NCBI GenBank assembly: GCA_023422565.1
Contig: JAFAGR010000031.1
Coordinates: 1-61,208, forward strand
Origin: Bacteroidota bacterium
GTDB taxonomy: Bacteria; Bacteroidota; Bacteroidia; Chitinophagales; Chitinophagaceae
Length of the DNA: 61,208 nt
Direction of reading: 5' to 3'
Shown: piece after piece, positions 1-8,029 of the stretch
Layout: each line of letters begins with the position of its first letter
How positions within the stretch are numbered: position 1 is the first letter of the stretch
Position numbers and translations under genes: made by a program
The notes under the pieces: generated by a model
Database searches by the model: none
What the model was told of the DNA's origin: nothing
What the model saw: the letters and a program-made list of their open reading frames with translations, nothing else

Positions 1-54
1 CCTTTAGTTCCTAAATCTCCAATTTCAATATAAGAAGTGCAGGATTTAAATTTC

Positions 55-193
55 AGGAAGGAAAGTGGGGTGAACTTGACGAAGCCATAGACTTATGATC
101 TATTTCGTGTATTAGTCCCCACTCTCCATTCTTGGTTGCGTTAGGCCTATTTAGAATAGTAAGTCCTTAAAGACTAAATAAAGGTCTTAGGCT
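55..193 (+). ncRNA. Candidate IS110 bridge RNA (structured 5' region)
   Basis: Two structured blocks precede the transposase. Block one is a nested hairpin: AGTGGGG (64-70) pairs with CCCCACT (117-123), extended after one mismatch by 60-62 with 125-127. Then ACGAA (79-83) pairs with TTCGT (104-108) and ATAGA (87-91) with TCTAT (99-103). This leaves a symmetric internal loop of 8 nt on each side (71-78 and 109-116), the shape of a target-binding loop. Block two is TAAGTCCTT (160-168) against AAGGTCTTA (181-189), 8 of 9 paired, flanked by GCC/GGC (145-147, 190-192); it could be the donor-binding loop. IS110 enzymes are known to be guided by such RNAs. Transcription is not shown by sequence, and the RNA limits are estimates. 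Confidence 0.55.
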
Positions 194-1219
194 ATGCAAC
201 TTTTTTATTCATTTCTTAAAAATAAAGTTATGAAATTTCAGCACATTATTGGAGCCGACCTTTCCAAAAAATCTATTGATCTGGTTTGTCATTTACTTCA
301 GAGTCACGTAAAAATTGAAAACTCTGTTTTGGGTTTTAAACAACTTATGAAATGGCTACAGCATCAAAAGATTAATCCTGCGGAATTATTGATCGTTATG
401 GAGCATACCGGTCTATACAGCTATTGTTTTGAAGATTTTTTACAAGCTAAAAAAATTGCTTTTACAAAAGTAAATGCCTTGATCATCAAACGGTCTGTCG
501 GCATGGCTAGAGGTAAAAGTGATAAGATCGATGCCAAGAGAATTGCAACCTATGGCCATGAAAAACAGGATAAGCTTATTATCCAACAGAAATCTTCTAA
601 AGAGCTGGAACGCTTGCAAATGTTGCATTCTATCCGGGATAAGTATGTGCGGCAGAAAGCTGGCTTAATGTGTTCGATCAAAGAATACAGCAACATTGGT
701 TTAACTAATAAAGACCTCGTAGTTAAATCACACCTTGATTTAATCAAATCCTTTGACAAACAGATTGAATCACTTGATCTGCAAATAACAGATATAATCA
801 ACAGCCATGATAGTTTAAAAAGGAATTATGATCTGTTGATTAGCATAAAAGGGGTTGGGAAAGTATTGGCCGTAAATACCATTATCAAAACCCACAACTT
901 TACAAAGTTTGCAAACGGAAGAAAATTTGCCTGCTTTTGTGGTACTGCCCCTTTTGAACATACCTCAGGAACATCTATTAAAGGAAAGACCAGGGTAAGT
1001 TATCTAGCGGATAAGAGAATGAAAACCCTGCTGGATCTGTCTGCAAAGTGTGCAATTAGAACGGATGCGGAACTAAAAGAATTTTATTTAAAACGCGTAG
1101 CTGCCGGCAAATCAAAAATGAGCACCATCAACATTGTAAGAAATAAAATCATTTACAGAATGTTCTCAATTATAAAAAGGCAAACCCCATTTATTGAGAA
1201 TTATTCGCAGGTAGCTTAA
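194..1219 (+). CDS. IS110-family transposase (DEDD recombinase)
   Basis: This is the recombinase of the insertion sequence; IS110 enzymes exchange DNA strands using an RuvC-like DEDD site plus a C-terminal serine. Counting from this ATG, the N-terminal domain shows D22 in a GADLS context, E70 in VMEHTG, and D110 and D113 in the GKSDKIDA motif. A coiled central part follows, then the Transposase_20 domain (about 212-300) with ISIKGVG, CGTAPF and an SG pair at 258-259, a candidate for the catalytic serine. Length is normal for the family. An internal ATG at 230 starts closer to the conserved MKFxxIIGAD segment, clears the RNA structure that ends near 192, and is the more likely true start (329 residues). 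The frame is intact, so the element may be active. Confidence 0.93.
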   Translation: MQLFYSFLKNKVMKFQHIIGADLSKKSIDLVCHLLQSHVKIENSVLGFKQLMKWLQHQKINPAELLIVMEHTGLYSYCFEDFLQAKKIAFTKVNALIIKRSVGMARGKSDKIDAKRIATYGHEKQDKLIIQQKSSKELERLQMLHSIRDKYVRQKAGLMCSIKEYSNIGLTNKDLVVKSHLDLIKSFDKQIESLDLQITDIINSHDSLKRNYDLLISIKGVGKVLAVNTIIKTHNFTKFANGRKFACFCGTAPFEHTSGTSIKGKTRVSYLADKRMKTLLDLSAKCAIRTDAELKEFYLKRVAAGKSKMSTINIVRNKIIYRMFSIIKRQTPFIENYSQVA

Positions 1220-1245
1220 ATTTTTTTGGTGGTTGAAGGAACTTA

Positions 1246-1318
1246 GAATACACTAAGAAATACATAAGATCGCAAAATTCAGTGGTTTTCTTCGTGCCTT
1301 ATGTATTCTTAGGTATTC
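1246..1318. repeat. Long imperfect inverted repeat downstream of the IS
   Basis: GAATAC (1246-1251) and CTAAGAAATACATAAG (1253-1268) pair with CTTATGTATTCTTAG (1298-1312) and GTATTC (1313-1318), with a one-base bulge on each side and a loop of 29 bases. The stem is about 21 bp and AT-rich. It lies 26 bases past the transposase stop. It could be a REP-like palindrome used as the insertion target, part of the IS right end, or a transcript end. There is no T-tract right after the stem, so a classical terminator is unlikely. Confidence 0.7.
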
Positions 1319-1580
1319 CTTTGTGTGAAACTTTACTTCGATCTCAGCGCAAGCCCCATTGGCGAGAAAATCCTTCCTAATCTAGCGCAGCAGATCGTTT
1401 GAGAGGATTTCAAAAAGCTTTTATCGGACAGCAATGATTATAGATTATAAATTACAGATTTTAGGAGGAAATCAAAGCGGAAAACTCCACGGGAAGATTT
1501 TAAGGTTTGCCGGGAGCAATGTGAAAGGGAGGATTATACTAAGACCAGGAACAAGGAACCTGAAACTACGAACTAGTTAT

Positions 1581-1588
1581 TACCTTTG
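1581..1588 (+). promoter_or_regulatory. Bacteroidota -7 element for mtaB
   Basis: TACCTTTG matches the Bacteroidota promoter -7 consensus TAnnTTTG exactly and ends only 5 bases before the mtaB ATG at 1594. Transcription would then begin at or within a few bases of the start codon, giving an almost leaderless mRNA. No clear -33 TTG is visible at the usual distance, so the call rests on the -7 box alone. Confidence 0.5.
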
Positions 1589-1593
1589 CGGCG

Positions 1594-2862
1594 ATGGAAA
1601 GAACCGTGGCCTTACATACGCTTGGGTGCAAGCTGAATTTCAGTGAAACCACTGCAATTGGCCGCATGCTGGAGAATGATGGCTTTGTGAAAAGAGAGTT
1701 TGAAGAACAGGCGGATGTATATGTAATAAATACATGCTCTGTTACCGAAAACGCGGACAAGGAATGCCGGCAGATCGTACGCAAGATACAGCGGCGCGCT
1801 CCGGGGGCGATGGTGGTGGTAACAGGTTGTTACGCCCAATTGAAACCAAAGCAGATCGCGGAGATCCCCGGTGTGAATCTCGTATTGGGCGCAAAAGAAA
1901 AATTTAATATCGGCCATCATCTAAAGGAGATCTCAAAAAATGATCCCGCTAAAATATGCAGTTGTGATATTGATGATGTAAACATTTTCACACCCTCACA
2001 CTCGGTAAAGGAAAGAACAAGGATCTTTTTAAAAGTGCAGGATGGTTGCGATTACACCTGCAGTTTTTGCACGATACCCATGGCGCGTGGCAGAAGCAGA
2101 AGCAACAGAATTTCAAATGTGCTGGACGATGTAAGAAATATTGCCGCGGGCGGCGCGAAGGAGATCGTTCTTACCGGGATAAACCTTGGAGATTTCGGAA
2201 AAGGCGAAAACGGGGGAAAATTGAGGGGGGAAAGTTTTCAGGAACTCATAATGCAACTCGATGAACTGGAAGCGGTGCCTCGCTACCGGATATCTTCCAT
2301 CGAACCGAATTTACTCAGTGATGAGATCATTGAATTTGTTGCAACCAGCAAAAGGTTCATGCCACATTTTCATATCCCCTTACAAAGCGGAAGCAATAAA
2401 ACGCTGGCGGCTATGCGTCGCCGTTATAAGCGCGAGTTGTATGCTGAGAAAGTGGAAAAAATTAAATCCCTGATGCCACACTGCTGCATCGGAGTAGATG
2501 TGATAGTTGGCTTTCCCGGGGAAACGGATGAAGACTTTGCTGAAACAGCGGACTTCCTGCAAAACCTTGATGTTTCCTATTTACATGTGTTTACCTATTC
2601 GGAGCGAGACAATACGCATGCTCTTTCTATAAATCCTGTGGTTCCCGTTCATATTCGAAATGAAAGGAACAAGGTTTTACGTAACATCAGCTATACGAAA
2701 ATGCAGGCCTTTACTGAAAAGCACATTGGCGAAAAGAGGGAGGTGCTTTTTGAAAGTTTGAATAAGAATGGAATGATGGAAGGCTATTCAGATAATTACA
2801 TTAAAATAACTGCGCCTTACAAAAAAGAGTGGGAGAATGAAATTGTGGATTGGGTGATTTAG
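1594..2862 (+). CDS. mtaB: tRNA t6A37 methylthiotransferase MtaB
   Basis: This radical-SAM enzyme adds a methylthio group to the t6A base at position 37 of ANN-decoding tRNAs in the cytosol. The N-terminal UPF0004 domain carries C12 (LGCK), C48 (NTCS) and C79 (TGCY), which would bind one iron-sulfur cluster. The radical-SAM motif CDYTCSFC (about C152, C156, C159) binds the second. A TRAM-like C-terminal segment follows HIGEKREVLFE. Length (422 residues) and the LHTLGCKLNFSE start fit MtaB rather than MiaB or RimO. It stands alone, with an 83-base gap before the next gene. It is a housekeeping gene unrelated to the polysaccharide locus. Confidence 0.93.
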   Translation: MERTVALHTLGCKLNFSETTAIGRMLENDGFVKREFEEQADVYVINTCSVTENADKECRQIVRKIQRRAPGAMVVVTGCYAQLKPKQIAEIPGVNLVLGAKEKFNIGHHLKEISKNDPAKICSCDIDDVNIFTPSHSVKERTRIFLKVQDGCDYTCSFCTIPMARGRSRSNRISNVLDDVRNIAAGGAKEIVLTGINLGDFGKGENGGKLRGESFQELIMQLDELEAVPRYRISSIEPNLLSDEIIEFVATSKRFMPHFHIPLQSGSNKTLAAMRRRYKRELYAEKVEKIKSLMPHCCIGVDVIVGFPGETDEDFAETADFLQNLDVSYLHVFTYSERDNTHALSINPVVPVHIRNERNKVLRNISYTKMQAFTEKHIGEKREVLFESLNKNGMMEGYSDNYIKITAPYKKEWENEIVDWVI

Positions 2863-2945
2863 CGCCTGAAACATTTTATTATCTTACGTTTACGATGCAG
2901 GTTGCTTGCGAAAACGACCATCCATAGCCTATACAACATACAAAA

Positions 2946-3833
2946 ATGAAATTCTTTCGCCACTATTCGGAAGTGAAAAAGCTGAAACCTGCCGGCATTC
3001 GCGGCTTAGCAAGGGATGTTGCTCTAAACGCATTTTGTTTGATGGAGAAATGGGTGAACCGTGGGGCCGAATTGAATAAACCAAGAGTTCAATTCGTGTA
3101 CCTCCATCATGTATTTGAAGATGAGGAAGAAGGGTTCAGGAGTTTACTGAACATTCTGTCGCAACAATACACTTTTATATCATACTCCGAGGCTATAAGC
3201 AAAATTATTGGAAACAAGGTAGATAAACCCTATCTCAGTTTTAGTTTTGACGACGGTTTCAAGAATAACCTCCGCGCCGCTGCTATCCTGGAAACTTTTG
3301 GAGTTTCAGGATGCTTTTTTATTAACCCGGGTATAGTAGGCGAAACTGATTTTAATAAGATTGAAAGACATTGCAGGGTTAGACTGAATTTTCCACCTGT
3401 TGAGTTTATGAACTGGAATGATGTGGAAGACCTCATGAACAGGGGCCACGAAATCGGCTCACATACAATGAACCACATTAATGTTGCTAATGCAACACCC
3501 GACGATTTTGAAATGGACTGCATGGAAACCTTTCGCGCGATCTCCGAAAAATGCGGCCAGGTAAAGCATTTCGCTTACCCATATGGCCGGTACTTTCATT
3601 TCAACAGAAGTGCGAAAGACACAGTTCTTAGAGCCGGTTTTACCTCATGTGCATCTGCGGAAAGGGGCTGCCATGTGTTGAACGGAGAGGCGGTAGAAGC
3701 AGATGATCTCTTCATAAGAAGAGACCATATAATACTGGATTGGAAACCTTCTCACATTCAATTCTTTTTAAACAAGAATGCCCGAAATGCAAGTAAGGCC
3801 GGCAACTTTTACCCGACCAATTTATCCTTATGA
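2946..3833 (+). CDS. Polysaccharide deacetylase (NodB domain)
   Basis: It is predicted to remove N- or O-acetyl groups from a cell-envelope glycan (carbohydrate esterase family 4). The SFSFDDGF motif (D112, D113) supplies the catalytic base and a metal ligand, and the HTMNH motif near residues 172-176 supplies the metal-binding histidines; FAYPYG is the conserved late motif. No signal peptide or membrane segment is evident, so a cytoplasmic or unusual location is possible. A near-consensus -7 box, TACGTTTA (2885-2892), lies about 50 bases upstream. Its stop overlaps the next start by 4 bases (ATGA), so the two are translationally coupled. It lies on the plus strand, opposite the large glycan operon it probably serves. 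Confidence 0.88.
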   Translation: MKFFRHYSEVKKLKPAGIRGLARDVALNAFCLMEKWVNRGAELNKPRVQFVYLHHVFEDEEEGFRSLLNILSQQYTFISYSEAISKIIGNKVDKPYLSFSFDDGFKNNLRAAAILETFGVSGCFFINPGIVGETDFNKIERHCRVRLNFPPVEFMNWNDVEDLMNRGHEIGSHTMNHINVANATPDDFEMDCMETFRAISEKCGQVKHFAYPYGRYFHFNRSAKDTVLRAGFTSCASAERGCHVLNGEAVEADDLFIRRDHIILDWKPSHIQFFLNKNARNASKAGNFYPTNLSL

Positions 3834-4606
3834 AAGTGATCATCCTTACCAGTTCAGAAAAAGGCACGGCTGCCCATCACCTCCCTTACATTATTGAAAG
3901 TGGAGCCTGTGAAATATGCATGGTATTGTTATGCGGCACGGAAGTAAAAAGCAGAAAGGCTCATTACCTCAAGAAGCTTCGAAAGATCATCAAAATCGGG
4001 CTATTGGGCGCGTTGAATGGAGTAAGAATGAGAAAGTGGTATGCTGGAGTGGAAAAATTAAAACCGATTGAAAATATCGAAAGTATCTGCAGAAAGAAAC
4101 AAATCAGTTTTTACCGGACACCTTCCATAAATCATTCAAATACTGAAGAACTATTTAAACGATCCGGTGCGGAAGTGGGAATCAGCTTAGGCAACGGCTA
4201 CATCGGTAAAAAAATATTCAGTATCCCAAAATATGGGATGATAAACATTCATCATGAGATGTTACCGGAATATCAGAACGCCCAGAGTATTATCTGGCAA
4301 TTGTATAATAAGTCGCGGTATACAGGATACACTATTCACAAAATCAATTCAGGCATTGATGCCGGAAAGATCATTTATTCTGAAAAGGTACCGATAACTT
4401 TTGCAGAGTCCTTGCCTGATACCATCGCGAAAACTTCTGTATCCCTTCTTGAAGCGTCTGCAAAAGGTTTAATACATGTGTTGAAAAACTTCTCAGAACT
4501 GTTTTCCAACGCGCGGGCACAAGGGAAAGGTACGCGATATACGACCCCCACATTCCGGCAGTATCTAAGAATAAGGAAGAATTTCGGGGAGATGAAAAGA
4601 AAATAA
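3830..4606 (+). CDS. Formyltransferase-family protein
   Basis: It belongs to the formyl_trans_N fold, whose members move a formyl group from N10-formyltetrahydrofolate to an amine. The core shows INIHHEMLPEYQNAQ with the conserved His, and SGIDAGKII with the conserved Asp, near residues 140-185; a GNGYI segment may supply the Asn. At 258 residues it is shorter than methionyl-tRNA formyltransferase and lacks that enzyme's C-terminal domain, so a sugar-amine target is more likely. Coupling to the deacetylase suggests that one enzyme frees an amine and the other formylates it, which is inference. It converges on the acyltransferase gene with only 2 bases between stops. Confidence 0.8.
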   Translation: MKVIILTSSEKGTAAHHLPYIIESGACEICMVLLCGTEVKSRKAHYLKKLRKIIKIGLLGALNGVRMRKWYAGVEKLKPIENIESICRKKQISFYRTPSINHSNTEELFKRSGAEVGISLGNGYIGKKIFSIPKYGMINIHHEMLPEYQNAQSIIWQLYNKSRYTGYTIHKINSGIDAGKIIYSEKVPITFAESLPDTIAKTSVSLLEASAKGLIHVLKNFSELFSNARAQGKGTRYTTPTFRQYLRIRKNFGEMKRK

Positions 4607-4608
4607 GA

Positions 4609-5679
4609 CTACAATTGTTTATTATATCGAAAATATTTCTCCTTCAATCTTAAAGTGGGCTTTTCGAAAAGGGTGTAGGAAAAATGAGCAATAGCAATAG
4701 TGAGAAGGCTATACAACGGAAATTTTATCAACCAGGTATGCCACTGCAGAATGCTAAATGGCCCGAGAGATTCAAAAGGAATTTTATTCCAAATAAAAGG
4801 GTTGAAAAAATATTCCGTTAACAGGAAGGCAAGGGGTAGGTGATACACATAAATTCCGTATGAAATTGTGCCAAGGTAAACGACCCATCTTTTCAAAAGA
4901 AAAGATTCAATCATTTTCAGCTTGAAACCGCCGTGAAAAGTTTTCAGAATAAAAAAAAGGGAAAGGACAGGAAAAAGTAAAAACGAAAATGAAGCTTTTG
5001 TCACCATTAAGATTGCCAATGAAAGGAGGGCTATCACTTCAGCCCATTTGCTTTCAAGGATCTTTACCGGAAATTTAAAATTTAGAAAGAAAATTGACCC
5101 CATTGCCCCCAAGCACAGAGAGTATGCGCGGGGAACCAGTCCGGTATATCGGTGTGGAGACAATGCACCCACCACATCAAAATAATATTGAACCACGCAA
5201 AAAATAATTATCAACCAGGTAAAAACAATCAATAAAATCAGCTTTTTCCGCAACATCAAAACCAGTAATGGCCAAACCAGATAGAACTGCTCTTCAACGC
5301 AAAGAGACCAAAAGTGCGTAAGGGAGTTCTGCGGAATAGGAAGTTCCACTATAGCATAGTTGTAAGTGTAGGTAAGCAAATAGACTAGGTGTTCCCGTAC
5401 GCCCGGGAAATTGATCAGGAATAAAATGAGGATTGTGAGATAATAAACCGGGAAAATGCGCAGGGTTCTTCTGCCCAGGAATTTTTTATAGGCCCCGCCA
5501 AAATTTTCGCGGGATTGAAGAAGGATCATGGTAATCAAAAATCCGCTGATTACAAAAAAGAGGTCTACTCCGTAATAGCCTGCCGAAATCTCCCTGCCTA
5601 TAAAATGTGCGAAATGTTGAACAAGAACAAGGAATACAGCCACGAATCTCAGGCCATCAAGCTGTTTTATATATTTCAA
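4609..5679 (-). CDS. Acyltransferase 3 family membrane protein (OafA/YrhL type)
   Basis: This integral membrane O-acyltransferase is predicted to acetylate sugar residues of an envelope glycan. It opens with the family signature IKQLDGLRFVAVFLVLVQH, followed by GVDLFFVISGFLI and RRTLRIFPVYY, and has about ten hydrophobic helices over 356 residues, the usual size without the extra SGNH domain. It is the last gene of the minus-strand locus, 148 bases downstream of the PHP phosphatase, and its stop nearly touches that of the convergent formyltransferase gene. The acceptor sugar cannot be told from sequence. Confidence 0.9.
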   Translation of the reverse strand: MKYIKQLDGLRFVAVFLVLVQHFAHFIGREISAGYYGVDLFFVISGFLITMILLQSRENFGGAYKKFLGRRTLRIFPVYYLTILILFLINFPGVREHLVYLLTYTYNYAIVELPIPQNSLTHFWSLCVEEQFYLVWPLLVLMLRKKLILLIVFTWLIIIFCVVQYYFDVVGALSPHRYTGLVPRAYSLCLGAMGSIFFLNFKFPVKILESKWAEVIALLSLAILMVTKASFSFLLFPVLSLFFILKTFHGGFKLKMIESFLLKRWVVYLGTISYGIYVYHLPLAFLLTEYFFNPFIWNKIPFESLGPFSILQWHTWLIKFPLYSLLTIAIAHFSYTLFEKPTLRLKEKYFRYNKQL

Positions 5680-5827
5680 GGCGCTGTATTAAAAATCAGA
5701 AGGGTGTATTTCATTACTTCTAAAAGATTTAGCGTTTGCGGTTCTGACTACCATTCTCAGGAAAAGAAACAAACAACTGAAACCCATTGCCGGCGGGCCC
5801 TCGGAGTAAAGAAGAGAGTGCCATAAC

Positions 5828-6559
5828 CTAGAAGATCTCGTTCCAGGAACGGTGCCCCAAAACTTCGGAGAAAATTGCGCGGTTCCGGCTGTCTGAAAGC
5901 GCATCAAGATGCCTTTCATGATGCATATCCGTGGCCACGAAAGAAACAAGGTTATTTTTCACAAGATATCGGGCAGCCTTTGCCACCTCCTTTCCATAAT
6001 AGCCAGTAAGGGAAAGCAAATTTACCTGCAACTTAAAGCCGAGTTCCATCCACCTTTGATATAATTTATAATTTCCATGAGCGTATCCATATCGCTCGGG
6101 ATGCGCCAGTATGGGTGAGTACCCGTCGGTCAAAATATTAAAAGACATTTCCTCCACATAATTTGGCATGGTAGAATAGGGAAACTCAGTTAAAATGAGG
6201 TTATCCTTTACCGTTAGTAAGGGAATTTTCTTTTGAAGCAATTCAAAAAAGTAGCCGTCCAGCATATACTCGGCGGCAGCCTGAATTTCAAAATCAATAT
6301 TCCGTTCGCTGATGGCCGACTTTACCCTGGAAAGCGCATCAGAAATTGTTTCCGCATTGTTGGGATACATGTCGCCTATTATGTGGGGCGTGGCGATTGA
6401 CTTTCGGAAGCCCAGCTTCATCAGGCCGCTTATAAGGGTAAGCGAAGTGTCCACATCAGGTGATCCATCATCTATGCCCGGCAGAATATGGGAATGTATG
6501 TCGGTTGAAATGGGAAAGGTTCCCGCGAGGGCAATTTTTTTTCGAAAAAAACTAAACAT
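5828..6559 (-). CDS. PHP-family protein-tyrosine phosphatase (CpsB/YwqE type)
   Basis: It is predicted to be the manganese-dependent phosphatase that reverses tyrosine phosphorylation of the chain-length autokinase encoded at 36100-38523, so the pair would set polysaccharide length and export. The TDIHSHILPGIDDG segment near residues 19-32 holds the first metal ligands; ATPHII, ILAHPERY and ATDMHHE are the remaining conserved motifs. Length (243 residues) is typical. A possible -7 box (CAAATATT on the plus strand, 6580-6587; 7 of 8 matching) lies about 20 bases before the ATG, so it could be transcribed apart from the long operon, with 118 bases to the upstream gene. Confidence 0.9.
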   Translation of the reverse strand: MFSFFRKKIALAGTFPISTDIHSHILPGIDDGSPDVDTSLTLISGLMKLGFRKSIATPHIIGDMYPNNAETISDALSRVKSAISERNIDFEIQAAAEYMLDGYFFELLQKKIPLLTVKDNLILTEFPYSTMPNYVEEMSFNILTDGYSPILAHPERYGYAHGNYKLYQRWMELGFKLQVNLLSLTGYYGKEVAKAARYLVKNNLVSFVATDMHHERHLDALSDSRNRAIFSEVLGHRSWNEIF

Positions 6560-6677
6560 TTTACAAAACTGGATAACTCCAAATATTCTGCCGTTCTCTT
6601 ACCTTTATTAGCAAGAGCGCGATAGCTAATTTTCCGGAAACGAACTGTTCTAATTTTTGTGCCCCAACATTATGTGA

Positions 6678-7436
6678 TCATTTTCCGGTTTTACCGTAGT
6701 ATTGGTGAAGTTTACTCAACGGTTTTAAAATAGATACCAGGAAAGGAAACGATATCTTGTTTTTTTTCATGGCCAGATAATCACGCCGGTTCGCCCTGAG
6801 CCGTTTCATAATTCCTGCGTTACTCTGCCCTCCCCTTCTCATTTTCACTAAAAGCTTTGGAAGATAGTAGGAAGAAAGTCTGTGTACAAATAGGTACCGG
6901 CTCATGAATTCATAATCGGCCGCGCTATAAAAATGATTTTCGTACCCCCCGTATTTGTCTACGAATTTTTTCCGAATATAAAATGTAGGATGAGCGGGCA
7001 TCCATCCGAATCTGAAGAGTTTTCTTTTGTAAGGTTTTCCCTTCCATATCCTGTAAATTTTATTTATATCTGCAGGATCAACATACTCAAGATCGCCATA
7101 CAGGGAATCCACATTTTCGTTTTTGAAAACTTCAACAACCGAGCTAATTACGTCTGGCGCAGCAAGAATGTCGTCGCTGTTTAGGATTCCGATAATTTCA
7201 CCTGTAGCAATGGCCATCCCCTTGTTGATGGCATCATACATACCGCGATCGGTTTCGGAAATCCAGCGCGATATTTTATGCTCATATTGCCTGACGATTT
7301 CCAGGGTTCCATCCTTTGATTTTCCATCAACTATAATCAACTCTATATCGGGATAAGTTTGCGCAAGAACTGAATTTATACAGTCCTTCAGATATTTTTC
7401 CGAATTATATGTAGCTGTTATAATTGTAACCTTCAT
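6678..7436 (-). CDS. Family 2 glycosyltransferase (GT-A fold)
   Basis: It transfers a sugar from a nucleotide donor to a growing glycan. The GT2 start VTIITATYNSEKYLKDCINSV, the VDGKSKDGT motif and the metal-binding NSDD (the DXD equivalent) near residue 88 are present; MPAHPTFYIRK and AADYEFMSRYL are typical of WcaA-like enzymes. No membrane helix is seen, so it is a cytoplasmic or membrane-associated single-domain enzyme of 252 residues. It lies 47 bases downstream of the acetyltransferase gene. Donor and acceptor are unknown. Confidence 0.9.
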   Translation of the reverse strand: MKVTIITATYNSEKYLKDCINSVLAQTYPDIELIIVDGKSKDGTLEIVRQYEHKISRWISETDRGMYDAINKGMAIATGEIIGILNSDDILAAPDVISSVVEVFKNENVDSLYGDLEYVDPADINKIYRIWKGKPYKRKLFRFGWMPAHPTFYIRKKFVDKYGGYENHFYSAADYEFMSRYLFVHRLSSYYLPKLLVKMRRGGQSNAGIMKRLRANRRDYLAMKKNKISFPFLVSILKPLSKLHQYYGKTGK

Positions 7437-7483
7437 AAAAAATCAGAACGGAAAACCGTGCAAATTACAAGGAATTTAATGAA

Positions 7484-8029
7484 TCACTCCATATTTCGCA
7501 GGCGCACTTTTACCGCTGGATTGCCCATATAAATGGTAAATGGTTCCATATCGCGGTTGGCCACCGATTGAACGGCGAGGATCGAATGCTCATGGCAGGT
7601 TACTCCCGGGCAAACCACAGATTTGGCGCCTATCCACACGCCCTTACTAATATGGATTGGCTTTATAAAAAGATCGAAAGCTGTTTTGGTGTAATCGTGA
7701 TTGCCCGTAAGAAGATAAGCACCCTGAGAAATACAAACTTGGCTCTCGATTAAAACAGGAGCAAGATTGTCTATCCAAACCTTTTCACCTATCCAGCAGT
7801 GATCACCGATTGAAAGGTTCCAGGGATATTTAATGTTCACACAAGGCTTTATAAGAACACCTTTCCCCACCCTGGCCCCGAAAACTCTCAACAGAAATGT
7901 TTTCAAAGAGTAAAAAGGGAACAGCCCTGTTTGAAAAAAGATCAGATTGAAAAAATACCAAACCACCCGCTTTAATGCTGGCGCCGTATTATACCAACTG
8001 TTATCAAATTTTGAAAGGTCAGTAGGCAT
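7484..8029 (-). CDS. WcaF-like hexapeptide-repeat O-acetyltransferase
   Basis: It is a left-handed beta-helix acetyltransferase expected to use acetyl-CoA to O-acetylate a sugar or glycan intermediate. Hexapeptide repeats run from about residue 50 to 165 (VGKGVLIKPCVNIKYPWNL, IGDHCWIGEKVWIDNL, IGAKSVVCPGVTC) and GNHDYTKTAFDL carries the likely catalytic His. The length (181 residues) and the PSKFDNSWYNT-like opening match colanic-acid WcaF proteins. Its first codons overlap the exosortase gene by 11 bases, so the two are translated from one message. Confidence 0.88.
   Translation of the reverse strand: MPTDLSKFDNSWYNTAPALKRVVWYFFNLIFFQTGLFPFYSLKTFLLRVFGARVGKGVLIKPCVNIKYPWNLSIGDHCWIGEKVWIDNLAPVLIESQVCISQGAYLLTGNHDYTKTAFDLFIKPIHISKGVWIGAKSVVCPGVTCHEHSILAVQSVANRDMEPFTIYMGNPAVKVRLRNME

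Larger units (their letters stand above)
40..1245 (+). mobile_element. IS110-family insertion sequence, ends not resolved
   Basis: The element consists of a structured 5' non-coding stretch (about 40-193) followed by a single DEDD transposase gene. IS110 elements usually lack terminal inverted repeats and do not always make target duplications, so neither end can be placed from sequence alone; the left end may lie before base 1 and the right end is probably within a few dozen bases after the transposase stop. The long non-coding part lies 5' of the gene, which is the arrangement of the IS110 subgroup rather than IS1111. The limits given are approximate. Confidence 0.65.
1220..1593. other. Intergenic region between IS and mtaB
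   Basis: Apart from the inverted repeat at 1246-1318 and the -7 element next to mtaB, this stretch holds only AT-rich, low-complexity sequence of the 'attatagattataaattac' type near 1435-1460. I see no further gene. A 70-codon open frame at 1434-1646 runs into mtaB in another frame and has no protein-like features. Confidence 0.6.

Noticed and set aside
1434..1646. 70-codon open frame before and inside mtaB
   Set aside because: It begins in low-complexity sequence, runs 53 bases into the well-supported mtaB gene in another frame, and its product has no recognisable feature.
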